Assembly: GCA_002690865.1 (NCBI GenBank)
Contig: NZGG01000012.1
Span: 1-44,680, forward strand
Reading direction: 5' to 3'
From: Gammaproteobacteria bacterium
GTDB lineage: Bacteria; Pseudomonadota; Gammaproteobacteria; Pseudomonadales; Azotimanducaceae
DNA length: 44,680 nt
The notes below the pieces were generated by a model. That model made no database searches, had not been told where the DNA came from, and saw only the letters and a program-made list of their open reading frames with translations. Below, one piece after another: positions 8,411 through 14,980 of this stretch. Numbering within the stretch: position 1 is the stretch's first letter; each line of letters begins with the position of its first letter. The position numbers were made by a program, and so were the translations under genes.

Positions 8411-8646
8411 TTTTTGCTGCCTCGCAATTCTTCGACCTGGCAACCAGCTTGTTTCGCAATGGCTTGCCAAATATGCAACCTATCTTCCTGGCAGTCCGCG
8501 AGCGCGGCCTGGGTGTCGTCGAGTTTTTTATCTACCCGTGTGAAATGCTGCACCATTTGCTTCCATAGCACTCCGATCACCGTGCCAAGTGTAGCCACAG
8601 CTGCCACTAACATACTGACCTGGGTAATGTCTGAGCTTCCAATCAT
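8407..8646 (-). CDS. Small membrane protein with coiled-coil tail, holin-like (79 aa)
   Basis: The start at ATG 8646 overlaps the stop of the peptidase gene by ATGA. One hydrophobic segment lies at about residues 8-30 ('VSMLVAAVATLGTVIGVLW'), followed by a charged amphipathic segment with Lys, Asp and Arg that looks like a coiled coil, and a Lys-rich end. This matches the general plan of small phage hemolysin/holin-associated proteins, but sequence alone does not prove a function. It adjoins other membrane proteins and a cysteine peptidase, which supports a lysis or envelope role. Confidence 0.75.
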   Translation of the reverse strand: MIGSSDITQVSMLVAAVATLGTVIGVLWKQMVQHFTRVDKKLDDTQAALADCQEDRLHIWQAIAKQAGCQVEELRGSKK

Positions 8647-9434
8647 TCTTTCCTGGCTCCTGCTGCGTGAACGGCGACATACTCCCAGGCTTGCAGTTTC
8701 TGACCGTAGAAACACCCGAAGCCTGTTTTTTTCCAACTTGGCCCGTAGCTGTTTACGAAGGTGATACCATACCTGTCCAGGCTGTCCGCTGGAGCGTTTC
8801 CGCGATCAACCACCTCTAAGCCAAGAATCGCGTGCCGCCACCACGGAACCGAAAAAGTGACCGGCGCGGGCTCATCGCAGAGCATAAGGCTGATTGCCAT
8901 ATCCAGGTCGTTTCCGCAATCCGTGAAGGTGCAGAGCTGATTCAGATCGCGTTCCTTGGCGACGCTCTCGTCGTTTTCCAGTGTTCGATCCATCGAGCGA
9001 TTCGGCCACGCATTGATCGTTGGGATCCCACCCTGCTCCTGGATCATTGCTACAGCCTGGGAACAATGGCCGCCGCGATTCTGGAAATTCATCCCGACCG
9101 CTGCCACTGCTGTCGCTGATAAGTGGGGGACAGGATCGATGCCCTGGAAAGCCAACCTGTTCATCACGCCGGCGACTACAGAGTAGGCCCAGCAATACTT
9201 TAGCGTTCCCTGGTCGAGCACTGGGATCTTGTGATACCGATGGTGCTCATAAGGCGACGTTCGCCTAATCTTGTGCTTACTGATGAGCTCGGGCCACTGC
9301 TGCCTGGGTATTGGTTCGCCTGGCAACGTCCACCCTGGACGATCTTCAAACACGCTGCCAACCGGCTGCTTGCGATAGTCGCGTTCGATCAGCCCATGCG
9401 AGTCGCTTGGGGTCAGTCCTTGTGTTTCATCCAT
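8643..9434 (-). CDS. Papain-like cysteine peptidase (C1-type, 263 aa)
   Basis: Counting from ATG 9434, the motifs of a C1 papain-like peptidase appear in the right order. Gln75 in 'DQGTLKYCWAYS' is the oxyanion-hole residue and Cys81 the nucleophile. His201 lies in 'WWRHAILG' and Asn228 in 'NSYGPSWKKTGFG', replacing the usual NSWG...W...G(Y/F)G. Length matches the mature catalytic domain plus a 65-residue N-terminal extension; no signal peptide is visible. A GTG at 9437 is an alternative start, with SD AAGGAG upstream. It sits among small membrane proteins. It could be a lytic peptidase acting on the host envelope, a virion-associated peptidase, or a processing enzyme; I cannot choose between these from sequence. 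Confidence 0.85.
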   Translation of the reverse strand: MDETQGLTPSDSHGLIERDYRKQPVGSVFEDRPGWTLPGEPIPRQQWPELISKHKIRRTSPYEHHRYHKIPVLDQGTLKYCWAYSVVAGVMNRLAFQGIDPVPHLSATAVAAVGMNFQNRGGHCSQAVAMIQEQGGIPTINAWPNRSMDRTLENDESVAKERDLNQLCTFTDCGNDLDMAISLMLCDEPAPVTFSVPWWRHAILGLEVVDRGNAPADSLDRYGITFVNSYGPSWKKTGFGCFYGQKLQAWEYVAVHAAGARKE

Positions 9435-9796
9435 CACTTGTACTCCTTGAGCCGTTCAAGGATGTCGTCATCCAGGGGCAGCACTGTGATCTTTCCACCC
9501 TGGCTAACAGCTGCAGCTGGCCGACTGCCATCGGTAGCCTGGAACAGCTCCTGGATCCAGGGCTCGGCGTCGCCCAGGTCTGCATCCTCGGCGTATCGAC
9601 GCAGCTCAATGCCGTTTGCTTCTGCCCAGGCATCGAGCTGGATGGAGCTACCCATTCCTGTCGGTGGGACTAACACCATCGCGTCGGGGTAATCATTTCC
9701 GACTGGTGGCTCCACCCGGCCTGGGGATCGAGCGAAGTAGAACAGGGCAGCGAGCATCGCCGCGATCACTAGCGCCTTTTGTGTTTCACTTGTCAT
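9434..9796 (-). CDS. Membrane-anchored small protein, possible thioredoxin-like fold (120 aa)
   Basis: The start at ATG 9796 overlaps the upstream gene by 11 bases. A hydrophobic segment at residues 7-24 ('ALVIAAMLAALFYFA') is an N-terminal anchor or uncleaved signal. The soluble part has the alternating pattern of a thioredoxin-like fold (a W-rich helix, an L-rich helix, then 'PAAAVSQGGKITVLPL' and a C-terminal helix), but no CXXC pair, so no redox activity is expected. The fold guess is tentative. It belongs to the chain of overlapping membrane-protein genes with the cysteine peptidase directly downstream. Confidence 0.75.
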   Translation of the reverse strand: MTSETQKALVIAAMLAALFYFARSPGRVEPPVGNDYPDAMVLVPPTGMGSSIQLDAWAEANGIELRRYAEDADLGDAEPWIQELFQATDGSRPAAAVSQGGKITVLPLDDDILERLKEYK

Positions 9797-10133
9797 CGTC
9801 GGACTCGCTCTGTTTTTCGATGATGCTGGCAATGAGTTCCTGCACCTTTGGATCGTCCAAGTCTAACCCTGGTTTCTTTGTCACCGCTTTTTGCAAAGTT
9901 TCCAATGCCCCCGCGACTACCGGCCAAAGCCCGCTGACCAGGAGGATAGCAACGTAACCAACGCCGTCCACTGCTGAGATCAGCGCTTGGATCGCAAGCC
10001 CAACGATGTCCACCGACTCTACCTGGTCGTCGCCGGAGCTCCACAACCCAAACACGTCGTTTGCCCACAACTGATAGGCCGCGAATAACACGAAGCAACC
10101 GACCAGGAACCTAAATCCTCTATCATCTTTCAT
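9786..10133 (-). CDS. Two-segment membrane protein, holin candidate (115 aa)
   Basis: The protein has a hydrophobic segment at about residues 8-24 ('FLVGCFVLFAAYQLW') and a second at about 45-78, rich in Ala, Ile, Val and Gly. An acidic, lysine-rich C-terminal tail ends SESDDDK. Size and topology fit a small holin with a charged cytoplasmic tail. No specific family is recognised. It overlaps its neighbours by 11 bases on each side, so it is translated as part of the membrane-protein block. Confidence 0.75.
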   Translation of the reverse strand: MKDDRGFRFLVGCFVLFAAYQLWANDVFGLWSSGDDQVESVDIVGLAIQALISAVDGVGYVAILLVSGLWPVVAGALETLQKAVTKKPGLDLDDPKVQELIASIIEKQSESDDDK

Positions 10134-10365
10134 CGATTAAATCCTCGAGCCATTTATTTACTAACCTCGCCGCGAACCTCACGGCGATCGCTGTCAGCAC
10201 CGCTGACCAAATACCCGTCACTTTCTTGTTGCGAATAAATCGAAACGTGTCCTCCTGGACGAGCGAGGCTGTCCGCGCGTCCTGAGTTGCTCGAGCGTTC
10301 CACCGTTCTCTGGCGTAGGCTCGAATTTCGATTCTCCTTTGCTGACTTAAAAGTCGCTCCATCAT
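10123..10365 (-). CDS. Small basic protein with one membrane segment (80 aa)
   Basis: I place the start at ATG 10365, which overlaps the stop of the 143-aa gene as TGATG and follows a GGGG ribosome-binding site at good distance. TTG and GTG starts lie 12 and 3 bases further upstream. The N-terminal half is strongly basic and helical, with many Arg residues. A hydrophobic segment at about residues 50-68 ('GIWSAVLTAIAVRFAA') is followed by an acidic end. Function is unknown; the context suggests lysis or envelope interaction. Confidence 0.7.
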   Translation of the reverse strand: MMERLLSQQRRIEIRAYARERWNARATQDARTASLVQEDTFRFIRNKKVTGIWSAVLTAIAVRFAARLVNKWLEDLIDER

Positions 10366-10796
10366 CACTTGCCCCAAATTCGTACCCGGAAGCTACCGTA
10401 ATTGGAATACGCTACTGCGTCGCCTAGCAACACGCGGCTATTGTCGTCATGTGGTCCCGATCGCCCGGATGGTCTGCACGTTCCAACTGATCGGTGCGGG
10501 GTGTTCCGCGATCGCCAACCGACTCCCTCGAAGCCCGCTCCAGGCACAGATTGCCAGTTCCCAGCACTCTTGGGTGGGTGATTCCTGTAGCCACGAGCCG
10601 CCATGTAATCAGCTCGAGATTGAGCAATTTGCTGCCCGTAGCTGATTGGATCGGCGCGCGTAATAACAGCCAGAACAGGTGTCGCTTGAGTGTCACCCTC
10701 CGAGGAAATACCGTCAGCGATAGCCTGCCCTGGCTGTAATTTTGTTCCCTGGCTAACTGCCAGGGCGAAAAAGCAAAGAGCTATCAGCCTGAGCAT
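10365..10796 (-). CDS. Exported protein with planctomycete-type C-terminal domain (143 aa)
   Basis: Residues 1-16 form a short signal peptide ('MLRLIALCFFALAVSQG'). The segment at about residues 60-95 ('ADYMAARGYRNHPP...FEGVGW') and the C-terminal 'YSNYGSFRVRIW' resemble small secreted proteins of unknown function that I know mainly from planctomycete genomes, where a 'FEGVG' motif precedes a helix and a final beta strand. The resemblance is from memory and unverified. It overlaps the 98-aa exported protein gene by 13 bases. A possible role is at the host cell surface or periplasm. Confidence 0.72.
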   Translation of the reverse strand: MLRLIALCFFALAVSQGTKLQPGQAIADGISSEGDTQATPVLAVITRADPISYGQQIAQSRADYMAARGYRNHPPKSAGNWQSVPGAGFEGVGWRSRNTPHRSVGTCRPSGRSGPHDDNSRVLLGDAVAYSNYGSFRVRIWGK

Positions 10797-11080
10797 CCGA
10801 GCGACCTGCGTTTGAATAAGCGACTAAAAAGCACGCCCCCCCTACGCGATCGACGCTCTGTGGTTGTCTTAACGGAACGCAAACGCGATACCGGGCCGCA
10901 GGAACCATCCCGGCAAACCGGCGATTCGGCAATCGGCGTCTCTGTGACGGTCCTGGTTCGCTTAAACAGCACTGTCGGCTCGGGAGCAGCTGCTGGAGCA
11001 CGATCGCCAGCATCGACTGGAGCGACCAAATAACTAGCTGCGATTGCTGCAGCTAACACCAGGGGAATAGTGAATTTCAT
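10784..11080 (-). CDS. Small exported protein with Cys/Arg-rich tail (98 aa)
   Basis: The start is ATG 11080 after an AAGGAT site; the longer frame upstream is non-coding leader. Residues 1-27 form a clear signal peptide ('MKFTIPLVLAAAIAASYLVA', cut near 'VDA'). The mature part is Thr/Arg/Ser-rich with 'CRDGSCGPV' and a Cys near the C terminus, and is otherwise low in complexity. Short exported proteins with 'SCG' patterns and Arg-rich ends are typical of planctomycetes. It opens the exported/membrane block after the resolvase gene and is separated from it by a hairpin leader, so it may have its own regulation. Confidence 0.72.
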   Translation of the reverse strand: MKFTIPLVLAAAIAASYLVAPVDAGDRAPAAAPEPTVLFKRTRTVTETPIAESPVCRDGSCGPVSRLRSVKTTTERRSRRGGVLFSRLFKRRSLGCSG

Positions 11081-11097
11081 TTTTCTATCCTTAGAAA

Positions 11098-11157
11098 CAA
11101 GGCGGCTAGGAAAGGCAAAACGTAGGGGCGGCACGGATGCCTCTCCCTGCCGCCTTG
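11098..11157 (-). promoter_or_regulatory. Inverted repeat in the leader of the 98-aa exported protein gene
   Basis: CAAGGCGGC at 11098-11106 is the perfect complement of GCCGCCTTG at 11149-11157, with a 42-base loop that contains a smaller GGCA/TGCC pair. The element lies in the 112-base gap between the resolvase stop and the exported protein start and is followed on the transcript by TTTC, so it could be a weak terminator or attenuator between the replication and envelope blocks, or a translation-control structure. There is no long U-run. Confidence 0.4.
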
Positions 11158-11192
11158 CCGAATTGTAAGCAAGTCCAGCGATCAGCTGCAAG

Positions 11193-11810
11193 CTATTCGT
11201 CATTGATGATTGCTTCGGGCAATTCCAGGAGCTCAATACCAACCGCTTCCTCTGTGTCTTTTGGAACCTGCCGCTGTTGGTGCGTCACGGAAAAAATCAC
11301 CTCTGGACCGTCGTCCGGCAGCAAACCAATCTCTACCAGGGAATCGAGCATCGCTTTTCCCGATAAATTGTCATTATCGATCCTCCGATGGCGAAAGTGG
11401 TGGAAATTGATGGCGATTGGCCCATTTAGCTCGGGTGGTCGATCGGTGATCTTTTCGCGTTCGTAGCCGCATTTCAGCATCTGGTTCAGTCGCCTTCGCT
11501 CTGGAACTTGCGTTTTTCGCAGCTCTTTAACCGCGAGCTTCTTTTTTTTACTCGGCCTGTTGAGCGATTCGTATTCCTGCATCGCTAAAGGGCTTGGGGT
11601 TCGCCCTGAAATCGACTCGCACACGATATTGTGAATCAGTGATCGCAGCTTCATTCGCTCCATGTGGTGCATACCCAGGAGCCGATTCCAGCTTGGCGCA
11701 GCAAACTCAGCGATGAACAGCCGCATGGCAAAAACTTTGTTGCCATTTACCGATGCAACGTAGGTTTCCGTCAGTCCAGGCTCGTGTAGTACATCCATCC
11801 AGTGCATCAT
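11193..11810 (-). CDS. rusA: RusA-like Holliday junction resolvase (205 aa)
   Basis: The start is ATG 11810 after an AAGGGGA site; it overlaps the stop of the 37-aa gene as ATGA. The C-terminal half carries the RusA pattern of paired acidic residues: 'RIDNDN' at about residues 144-148 (Asp145, Asp147) followed after a helix by 'LPDDGPEV' with Asp166 and Asp167. RusA enzymes resolve four-way junctions and are usually about 120 aa; this one has an extra N-terminal half of about 100 residues with no known motif. Its neighbours upstream are replication and recombination genes, which fits a role in processing branched phage DNA. Confidence 0.75.
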   Translation of the reverse strand: MMHWMDVLHEPGLTETYVASVNGNKVFAMRLFIAEFAAPSWNRLLGMHHMERMKLRSLIHNIVCESISGRTPSPLAMQEYESLNRPSKKKKLAVKELRKTQVPERRRLNQMLKCGYEREKITDRPPELNGPIAINFHHFRHRRIDNDNLSGKAMLDSLVEIGLLPDDGPEVIFSVTHQQRQVPKDTEEAVGIELLELPEAIINDE

Positions 11811-11920
11811 TTTCCCCTTGGTTTTGTAAGATCGGCGTAAACACACCTGGCCGCATACACAGCCAGGATTAGCCACAAAGCCCAGATCGTCATCAGAAAG
11901 ATTTGATCGATCGCGTTCAT
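11807..11920 (-). CDS. Very small membrane protein (37 aa)
   Basis: This short frame starts at ATG 11920, overlapping the stop of the 63-aa gene as ATGA, and its own stop overlaps the start of the resolvase gene as ATGA. It follows an AAAGGGCGAG ribosome-binding site. The 37 residues include one hydrophobic segment at about 8-24 ('FLMTIWALWLILAVYA') with a basic C-terminal tail. The perfect coupling on both sides makes it very likely to be translated. Function is unknown; it is too short to assign. Confidence 0.68.
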   Translation of the reverse strand: MNAIDQIFLMTIWALWLILAVYAARCVYADLTKPRGK

Positions 11921-12108
11921 TTCTCGCCCTTTCGTTGTTTTGCCCTGGTTCGCAAATCTGCCAGGAGCATGTCGTGCTCGTTTCTTGAAAGCTGCCCGAG
12001 TCTCAGCAGCTTGCCGAGCTCCTGGGCCTTGCTAATCGCTTCGGTCAAAGGCATGGCGTAGCCTGAATCAATCCGTTGCAATTCGTGCTTTTTCATGCGA
12101 CCAAACAT
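11917..12108 (-). CDS. Small helical protein of unknown function (63 aa)
   Basis: The start is ATG 12108, preceded by AAGGAGG at ideal spacing; it lies 41 bases inside the end of the 217-aa gene. The product is charged and predicted helical, with heptad-like Leu spacing and a basic end (RAKQRKGEK). It has no membrane segment. It is within the replication block, so it could be a small accessory protein for replication, but nothing in the sequence identifies it. Confidence 0.72.
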   Translation of the reverse strand: MFGRMKKHELQRIDSGYAMPLTEAISKAQELGKLLRLGQLSRNEHDMLLADLRTRAKQRKGEK

Positions 12109-12721
12109 CTTCGCCTCCTTCTGAGTTTATAAGTTTCGGAGCTGCAATTTTTCGCACCACCACCTTCGATGAAGTGATACGTCCACCGTCTCGCTCTACC
12201 TGGTTCGCTTCACTGAGCCCTGGCAAAGGTGCTGCCTGCTCTGCCGTCAATCCAGACGAAGCCAGCGACCGGTAAACCTGGATAAATTCCTTCCTGGTCC
12301 AAGTCTCATTTTTCGGATCCCTAGTGCAAAATTCAGGCCAGCCACCCAGGTGTCGAATCGTCGCATTTACGACCGGATCCTCAAAATCAACGTGCCTGTA
12401 CATCCCGTGGATGTGTAACGCCGCGTTTGAGGCGTCCCAAGCCCGCACTGCGTCCGCCGACGGGTTCACCCCTCTCAATTCACTGGGTGTAGGCCAGAAT
12501 CGATTACAGGCGACGTGAGAGGCTGCTATGGCTTTCAGCCTCCAAATCGGAATATCCCGCAAACACTCGAAATAAACTGCCAGCATTTCGTCGGTTATTT
12601 GTCGATCGTAAACCACTCCGAGGCTCTCGATGATGCTCGCGAACTCGAGGCGATGTCGCTTTTCATCCATTGATGAATTTGGTGATTCGAGCTTCCCGGT
12701 CGTTGGCTTGTGGTGCGTCAT
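12068..12721 (-). CDS. Putative helicase-loader-like replication protein (217 aa)
   Basis: The segment at about residues 25-85 ('YFECLRDIPIWRLKAIAASH', then 'FWPTPSELRG') resembles the phage G39P-type helicase loader/inhibitor family, where a helical bundle ends in a Trp-Pro-Thr-Pro motif. Downstream are a 'WPEFC' motif and a basic C-terminal part. The start at ATG 12721 follows a GAGGG site; ATG 12670 is an alternative that only just overlaps the upstream stop. Its gene overlaps the end of the DUF1376-type replication protein by 59 bases, and such initiator and loader pairs are commonly adjacent. It would load the replicative helicase on the phage origin. Confidence 0.65.
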   Translation of the reverse strand: MTHHKPTTGKLESPNSSMDEKRHRLEFASIIESLGVVYDRQITDEMLAVYFECLRDIPIWRLKAIAASHVACNRFWPTPSELRGVNPSADAVRAWDASNAALHIHGMYRHVDFEDPVVNATIRHLGGWPEFCTRDPKNETWTRKEFIQVYRSLASSGLTAEQAAPLPGLSEANQVERDGGRITSSKVVVRKIAAPKLINSEGGEDVWSHEKARIATD

Positions 12722-13499
12722 AGTTTCCCTCGCATAGTTTAGTGATGTTTGCTTCGTTCAAAGTCCAGTCGAAAGTTGGCTGCCAGGAAAACGATCCGTG
12801 ATTGTGGACCGGTAGCTTTTCCAGACTAGCTTCCCAGTTTGCCAGGAACCCTGGCTTCTTGCTCGCGGTCCTCCAGGCTCGGCGTCGCTTGTCCGTGATA
12901 GCTCGGACCTTCGCCAGATTCTTGTGCGTCGCAGCTGCTTCGTTCCATTTCTGGACGGCAATTTCGATCGCAAACCCACTGGCTACAGTGGGCGCAGATA
13001 ACTCTTTCTCTTGTTCTAACTCTAACTCTAACTCTCTCTCTAACTCTAACTCTAACTCTCTCTCTGTTACAGTTTCTGTTACATGTTCTGTAACATTGTT
13101 TGCAGCAGGTTCTGTAACAGTCCCTGTAACATTGTCTGTTCCTGTTCGCAGCTTTTTCTTCTTGGCTGCCCTGGCTTTTTTGGTTTGTTGCCCTCGTTTT
13201 ACGGTCTTTTTTTCCTGCTCGGCCATTACCTTTTCGAGCCGCAGATTCTTGAACTCGTCGCCTCCTCCACCGTATTGCTCGAAAAAGTATTCCATCACCA
13301 GCCGATAATCATCCTGCTCCTGCTCGTTCATTGCTGGATAAATCCTTTCAAACTTTACTGTATCAACGTATCCATCGTTGAATTGCATCAGCAGCAAACG
13401 GAGGTACAGTCCCTGTTGCTGGAATGTTAAATCGAGCGTTCCAATTACCCAGGCGTCGTGGTAAAGCGGGAACCAATGATGTTTTGAGTTTGTGGTCAT
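12663..13499 (-). CDS. DUF1376-type phage replication initiation protein (278 aa)
   Basis: Residues 7-39 ('HHWFPLYHDAWVIGTLDL', then 'QQGLYLRLLLMQ') match the DUF1376 N-terminal domain, a winged-helix-like domain frequent in phage O-like replication proteins. A basic Lys/Arg-rich segment follows at about residues 95-118. Next come short repeats of Val-Thr-Glu and a Glu/Leu/Arg run (about residues 120-168) encoded by repetitive DNA. The C-terminal domain, from about residue 175, has Trp- and Lys-rich helices. Upstream is only a weak GGAAA site. Proteins of this type bind the origin, often inside their own gene, and recruit the helicase loader, here probably the next gene. Confidence 0.78.
   Translation of the reverse strand: MTTNSKHHWFPLYHDAWVIGTLDLTFQQQGLYLRLLLMQFNDGYVDTVKFERIYPAMNEQEQDDYRLVMEYFFEQYGGGGDEFKNLRLEKVMAEQEKKTVKRGQQTKKARAAKKKKLRTGTDNVTGTVTEPAANNVTEHVTETVTERELELELERELELELEQEKELSAPTVASGFAIEIAVQKWNEAAATHKNLAKVRAITDKRRRAWRTASKKPGFLANWEASLEKLPVHNHGSFSWQPTFDWTLNEANITKLCEGNYDAPQANDREARITKFING
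13015..13131. repeat. Iteron-like tandem repeats inside the replication initiator gene
   Basis: On the plus strand a 24-base unit, three TCTAAC plus one TCTCTC, is repeated perfectly twice (13015-13038 and 13039-13062). It is followed by five heptamers on a 12-base grid: TGTTACA at 13065 and 13077, and its complement TGTAACA at 13089, 13113 and 13125. The second and third copies form a perfect 7-base inverted repeat with a 5-base spacer. Lambda-type origins also consist of iterons inside the initiator gene, so this is a candidate origin. The repeats also encode simple repeats in the protein, so a purely protein-level cause is possible. Confidence 0.6.
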
Positions 13500-13534
13500 T
13501 TGTGGTATGTTTCCATGCTTGTGGTTTAGTGATG

Positions 13535-13574
13535 GGCCGCGATCGACACCCGCCCGATCGCGGCCTTTTTTTTT
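13535..13574 (+). terminator. Perfect 11-bp hairpin with T9 tail, oriented for plus-strand transcripts
   Basis: GGCCGCGATCG at 13535-13545 and CGATCGCGGCC at 13555-13565 form a perfect stem with a 9-base loop, followed by nine T residues at 13566-13574. This is a textbook intrinsic terminator, but only for transcription on the plus strand, whereas both flanking genes are on the minus strand. It lies in the 81-base gap between the replication protein gene and the double-HTH gene. It may stop antisense transcription into the recombination genes. Confidence 0.7.
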
Positions 13575-13580
13575 GCGCTG

Positions 13581-13919
13581 CTAACGAATCGGTCGATCAT
13601 TGTAGCGATGATCGCCATCCAGGATCCGGTGGATCGTAGTTAGCCCGATACCTGAGTCCTTGTGGATGTCGCTGATCTTTCGGCCCATCCAGAACAATCC
13701 CAGGATCATTGCGCAATCTGTAAGCTCAATCGGCTGGCGACGCTCCATCGCCCTCGCTGGGCCTTTCTCAGCGATGTGTGGGTGCGAGCCGCTGGCAATG
13801 CGACGAACGGTAGTGTCGCTGACGCCATACTTTGCCGCGAGCTCACGCAGGGGGACGCCAGGGCATCGCAGCATGTCTGCGTGGCAAAGGATCGCGTCGT
13901 TCTTTGGCATTTTGCTCAT
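13581..13919 (-). CDS. Double helix-turn-helix DNA-binding protein (112 aa)
   Basis: Two helix-turn-helix segments are visible: residues about 22-44 ('VPLRELAAKYGVSDTTVRRI') and about 80-102 ('KISDIHKDSGIGLTTIHRIL'), joined by a basic linker. The arrangement resembles small phage regulators or resolvase-like recognition domains without a catalytic part. The start at ATG 13919 overlaps the previous stop as ATGA. It lies directly before the replication initiator gene, separated by the oriented hairpin, so it could control replication or transcription of the downstream genes. Confidence 0.76.
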   Translation of the reverse strand: MSKMPKNDAILCHADMLRCPGVPLRELAAKYGVSDTTVRRIASGSHPHIAEKGPARAMERRQPIELTDCAMILGLFWMGRKISDIHKDSGIGLTTIHRILDGDHRYNDRPIR

Positions 13920-14980
13920 TGCTGATCCAGTATGTTGTCGATCTTTTGCTGGACGCGAGCCAGGAGCGTGTTGCCGTGCATGACCTGGATGGCTCCCATG
14001 CTCGCGTCGTAGGCGATCTGGTCTGCGATCACTGAGAGTTCTTCCTGTCCCTTAGCTTCTCGGATTCGCTCGCCATACCTCTCGATGATCTGCTCATCCG
14101 GTGTCAGCACGTCAGCATCGTCAGCAACTGGCTCGGCTTTTGGCTTCGCCTTTGCCGGCTTTCTCTTGGGCTTGGACTTGGCCTTGGCGATTAGCTTTTC
14201 GCCCTGGCTCGGCTTCGGCTCGCTGGTAGCTTCAACCATCGGGAAAGCCTGCTCCACCGTCTGCAGCCCGTCCTTGATCGCAACATAGATTCGTCGCATT
14301 GCCAGGTACTGGGCTGGCTGGATGGCATCCACCGATCGCTGCAGCTTCGCGACAATCTGCTCCTGGGTGACTCCGAGCTCGCCAAATCGTTCGACCATCT
14401 GCATAATCTTTTCAGAGTCCAGGTCGATGTTTGCTTTAAGCGTCCTCGCACATTCGTCAACAGCTTCCTCGATCACGTCGCGCGGTATCACGTTTTCCAG
14501 GCATGTCCTGACTCGACGCTGTGCCTGGTTCGCGATCCAGTCTGCCAGCTCGTCCTCTCGCAGCTGCCGTTGGCCGCCGCGAACTCGAATCCTATGCGGC
14601 ACGATGAACTGCCGGCTGTACCTGGCGTTGGTTTGCTGGTCCCAGGCGTAGGCTTCCACGGTCGATTCGCCGTGTCCCCTGGACAGCTCTCGGTAGCCCC
14701 AGTCCAGGTTTCCCCAGGCGAGCGCTACCTGGACAACCAAGGAAATGCTCGGACCTGTAATGTCCTGGCCGCCCTTGGCGTAGGTGTAAACCGCTGACTC
14801 CGCGAGACGCACCCGCTGGCAACTGGTCTGTATCTGCGCGATCGCTCGCTGCTCGTTTCGCGGCCGTGCAGCTGCAACCGTGAGCGACGCCTGGATCGCT
14901 CCTTGCGTCCTGGCTTGCTCGGAAATCGAAAGAGACTGTGACTGCTGTTCTTCCTGCTGGATTAGTTGTTGGTTGGTCAT
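13916..14980 (-). CDS. Putative single-strand annealing protein (recombinase, 354 aa)
   Basis: The central part, about residues 65-170, contains 'KGGQDITGPSISLVVQVALA' and 'LDWGYREL', then a segment with 'ESTVEAYAWD' and 'RRVRTCLENVIPRDVIEEAV'. I recall this pattern from phage recombination proteins that partner an exonuclease. A basic Lys/Pro/Ala linker at about residues 265-290 separates it from a small C-terminal helical domain. The first 40 residues are Gln-rich. The gene directly follows the YqaJ-type exonuclease with ATGA overlap, the usual pairing for annealing proteins of RecT/Redbeta function. The function is inferred from memory of the family and from context. Confidence 0.65.
   Translation of the reverse strand: MTNQQLIQQEEQQSQSLSISEQARTQGAIQASLTVAAARPRNEQRAIAQIQTSCQRVRLAESAVYTYAKGGQDITGPSISLVVQVALAWGNLDWGYRELSRGHGESTVEAYAWDQQTNARYSRQFIVPHRIRVRGGQRQLREDELADWIANQAQRRVRTCLENVIPRDVIEEAVDECARTLKANIDLDSEKIMQMVERFGELGVTQEQIVAKLQRSVDAIQPAQYLAMRRIYVAIKDGLQTVEQAFPMVEATSEPKPSQGEKLIAKAKSKPKRKPAKAKPKAEPVADDADVLTPDEQIIERYGERIREAKGQEELSVIADQIAYDASMGAIQVMHGNTLLARVQQKIDNILDQQ

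Noticed and set aside
13015-13131. CRISPR array
   Set aside because: The repeats are only 6-24 bases, tandem, without unique spacers of regular length, and lie inside a coding region.
13581-13919. Integrase or transposase helper
   Set aside because: Two HTH units are present but no catalytic domain; no tyrosine or serine recombinase motif was found anywhere in the window.
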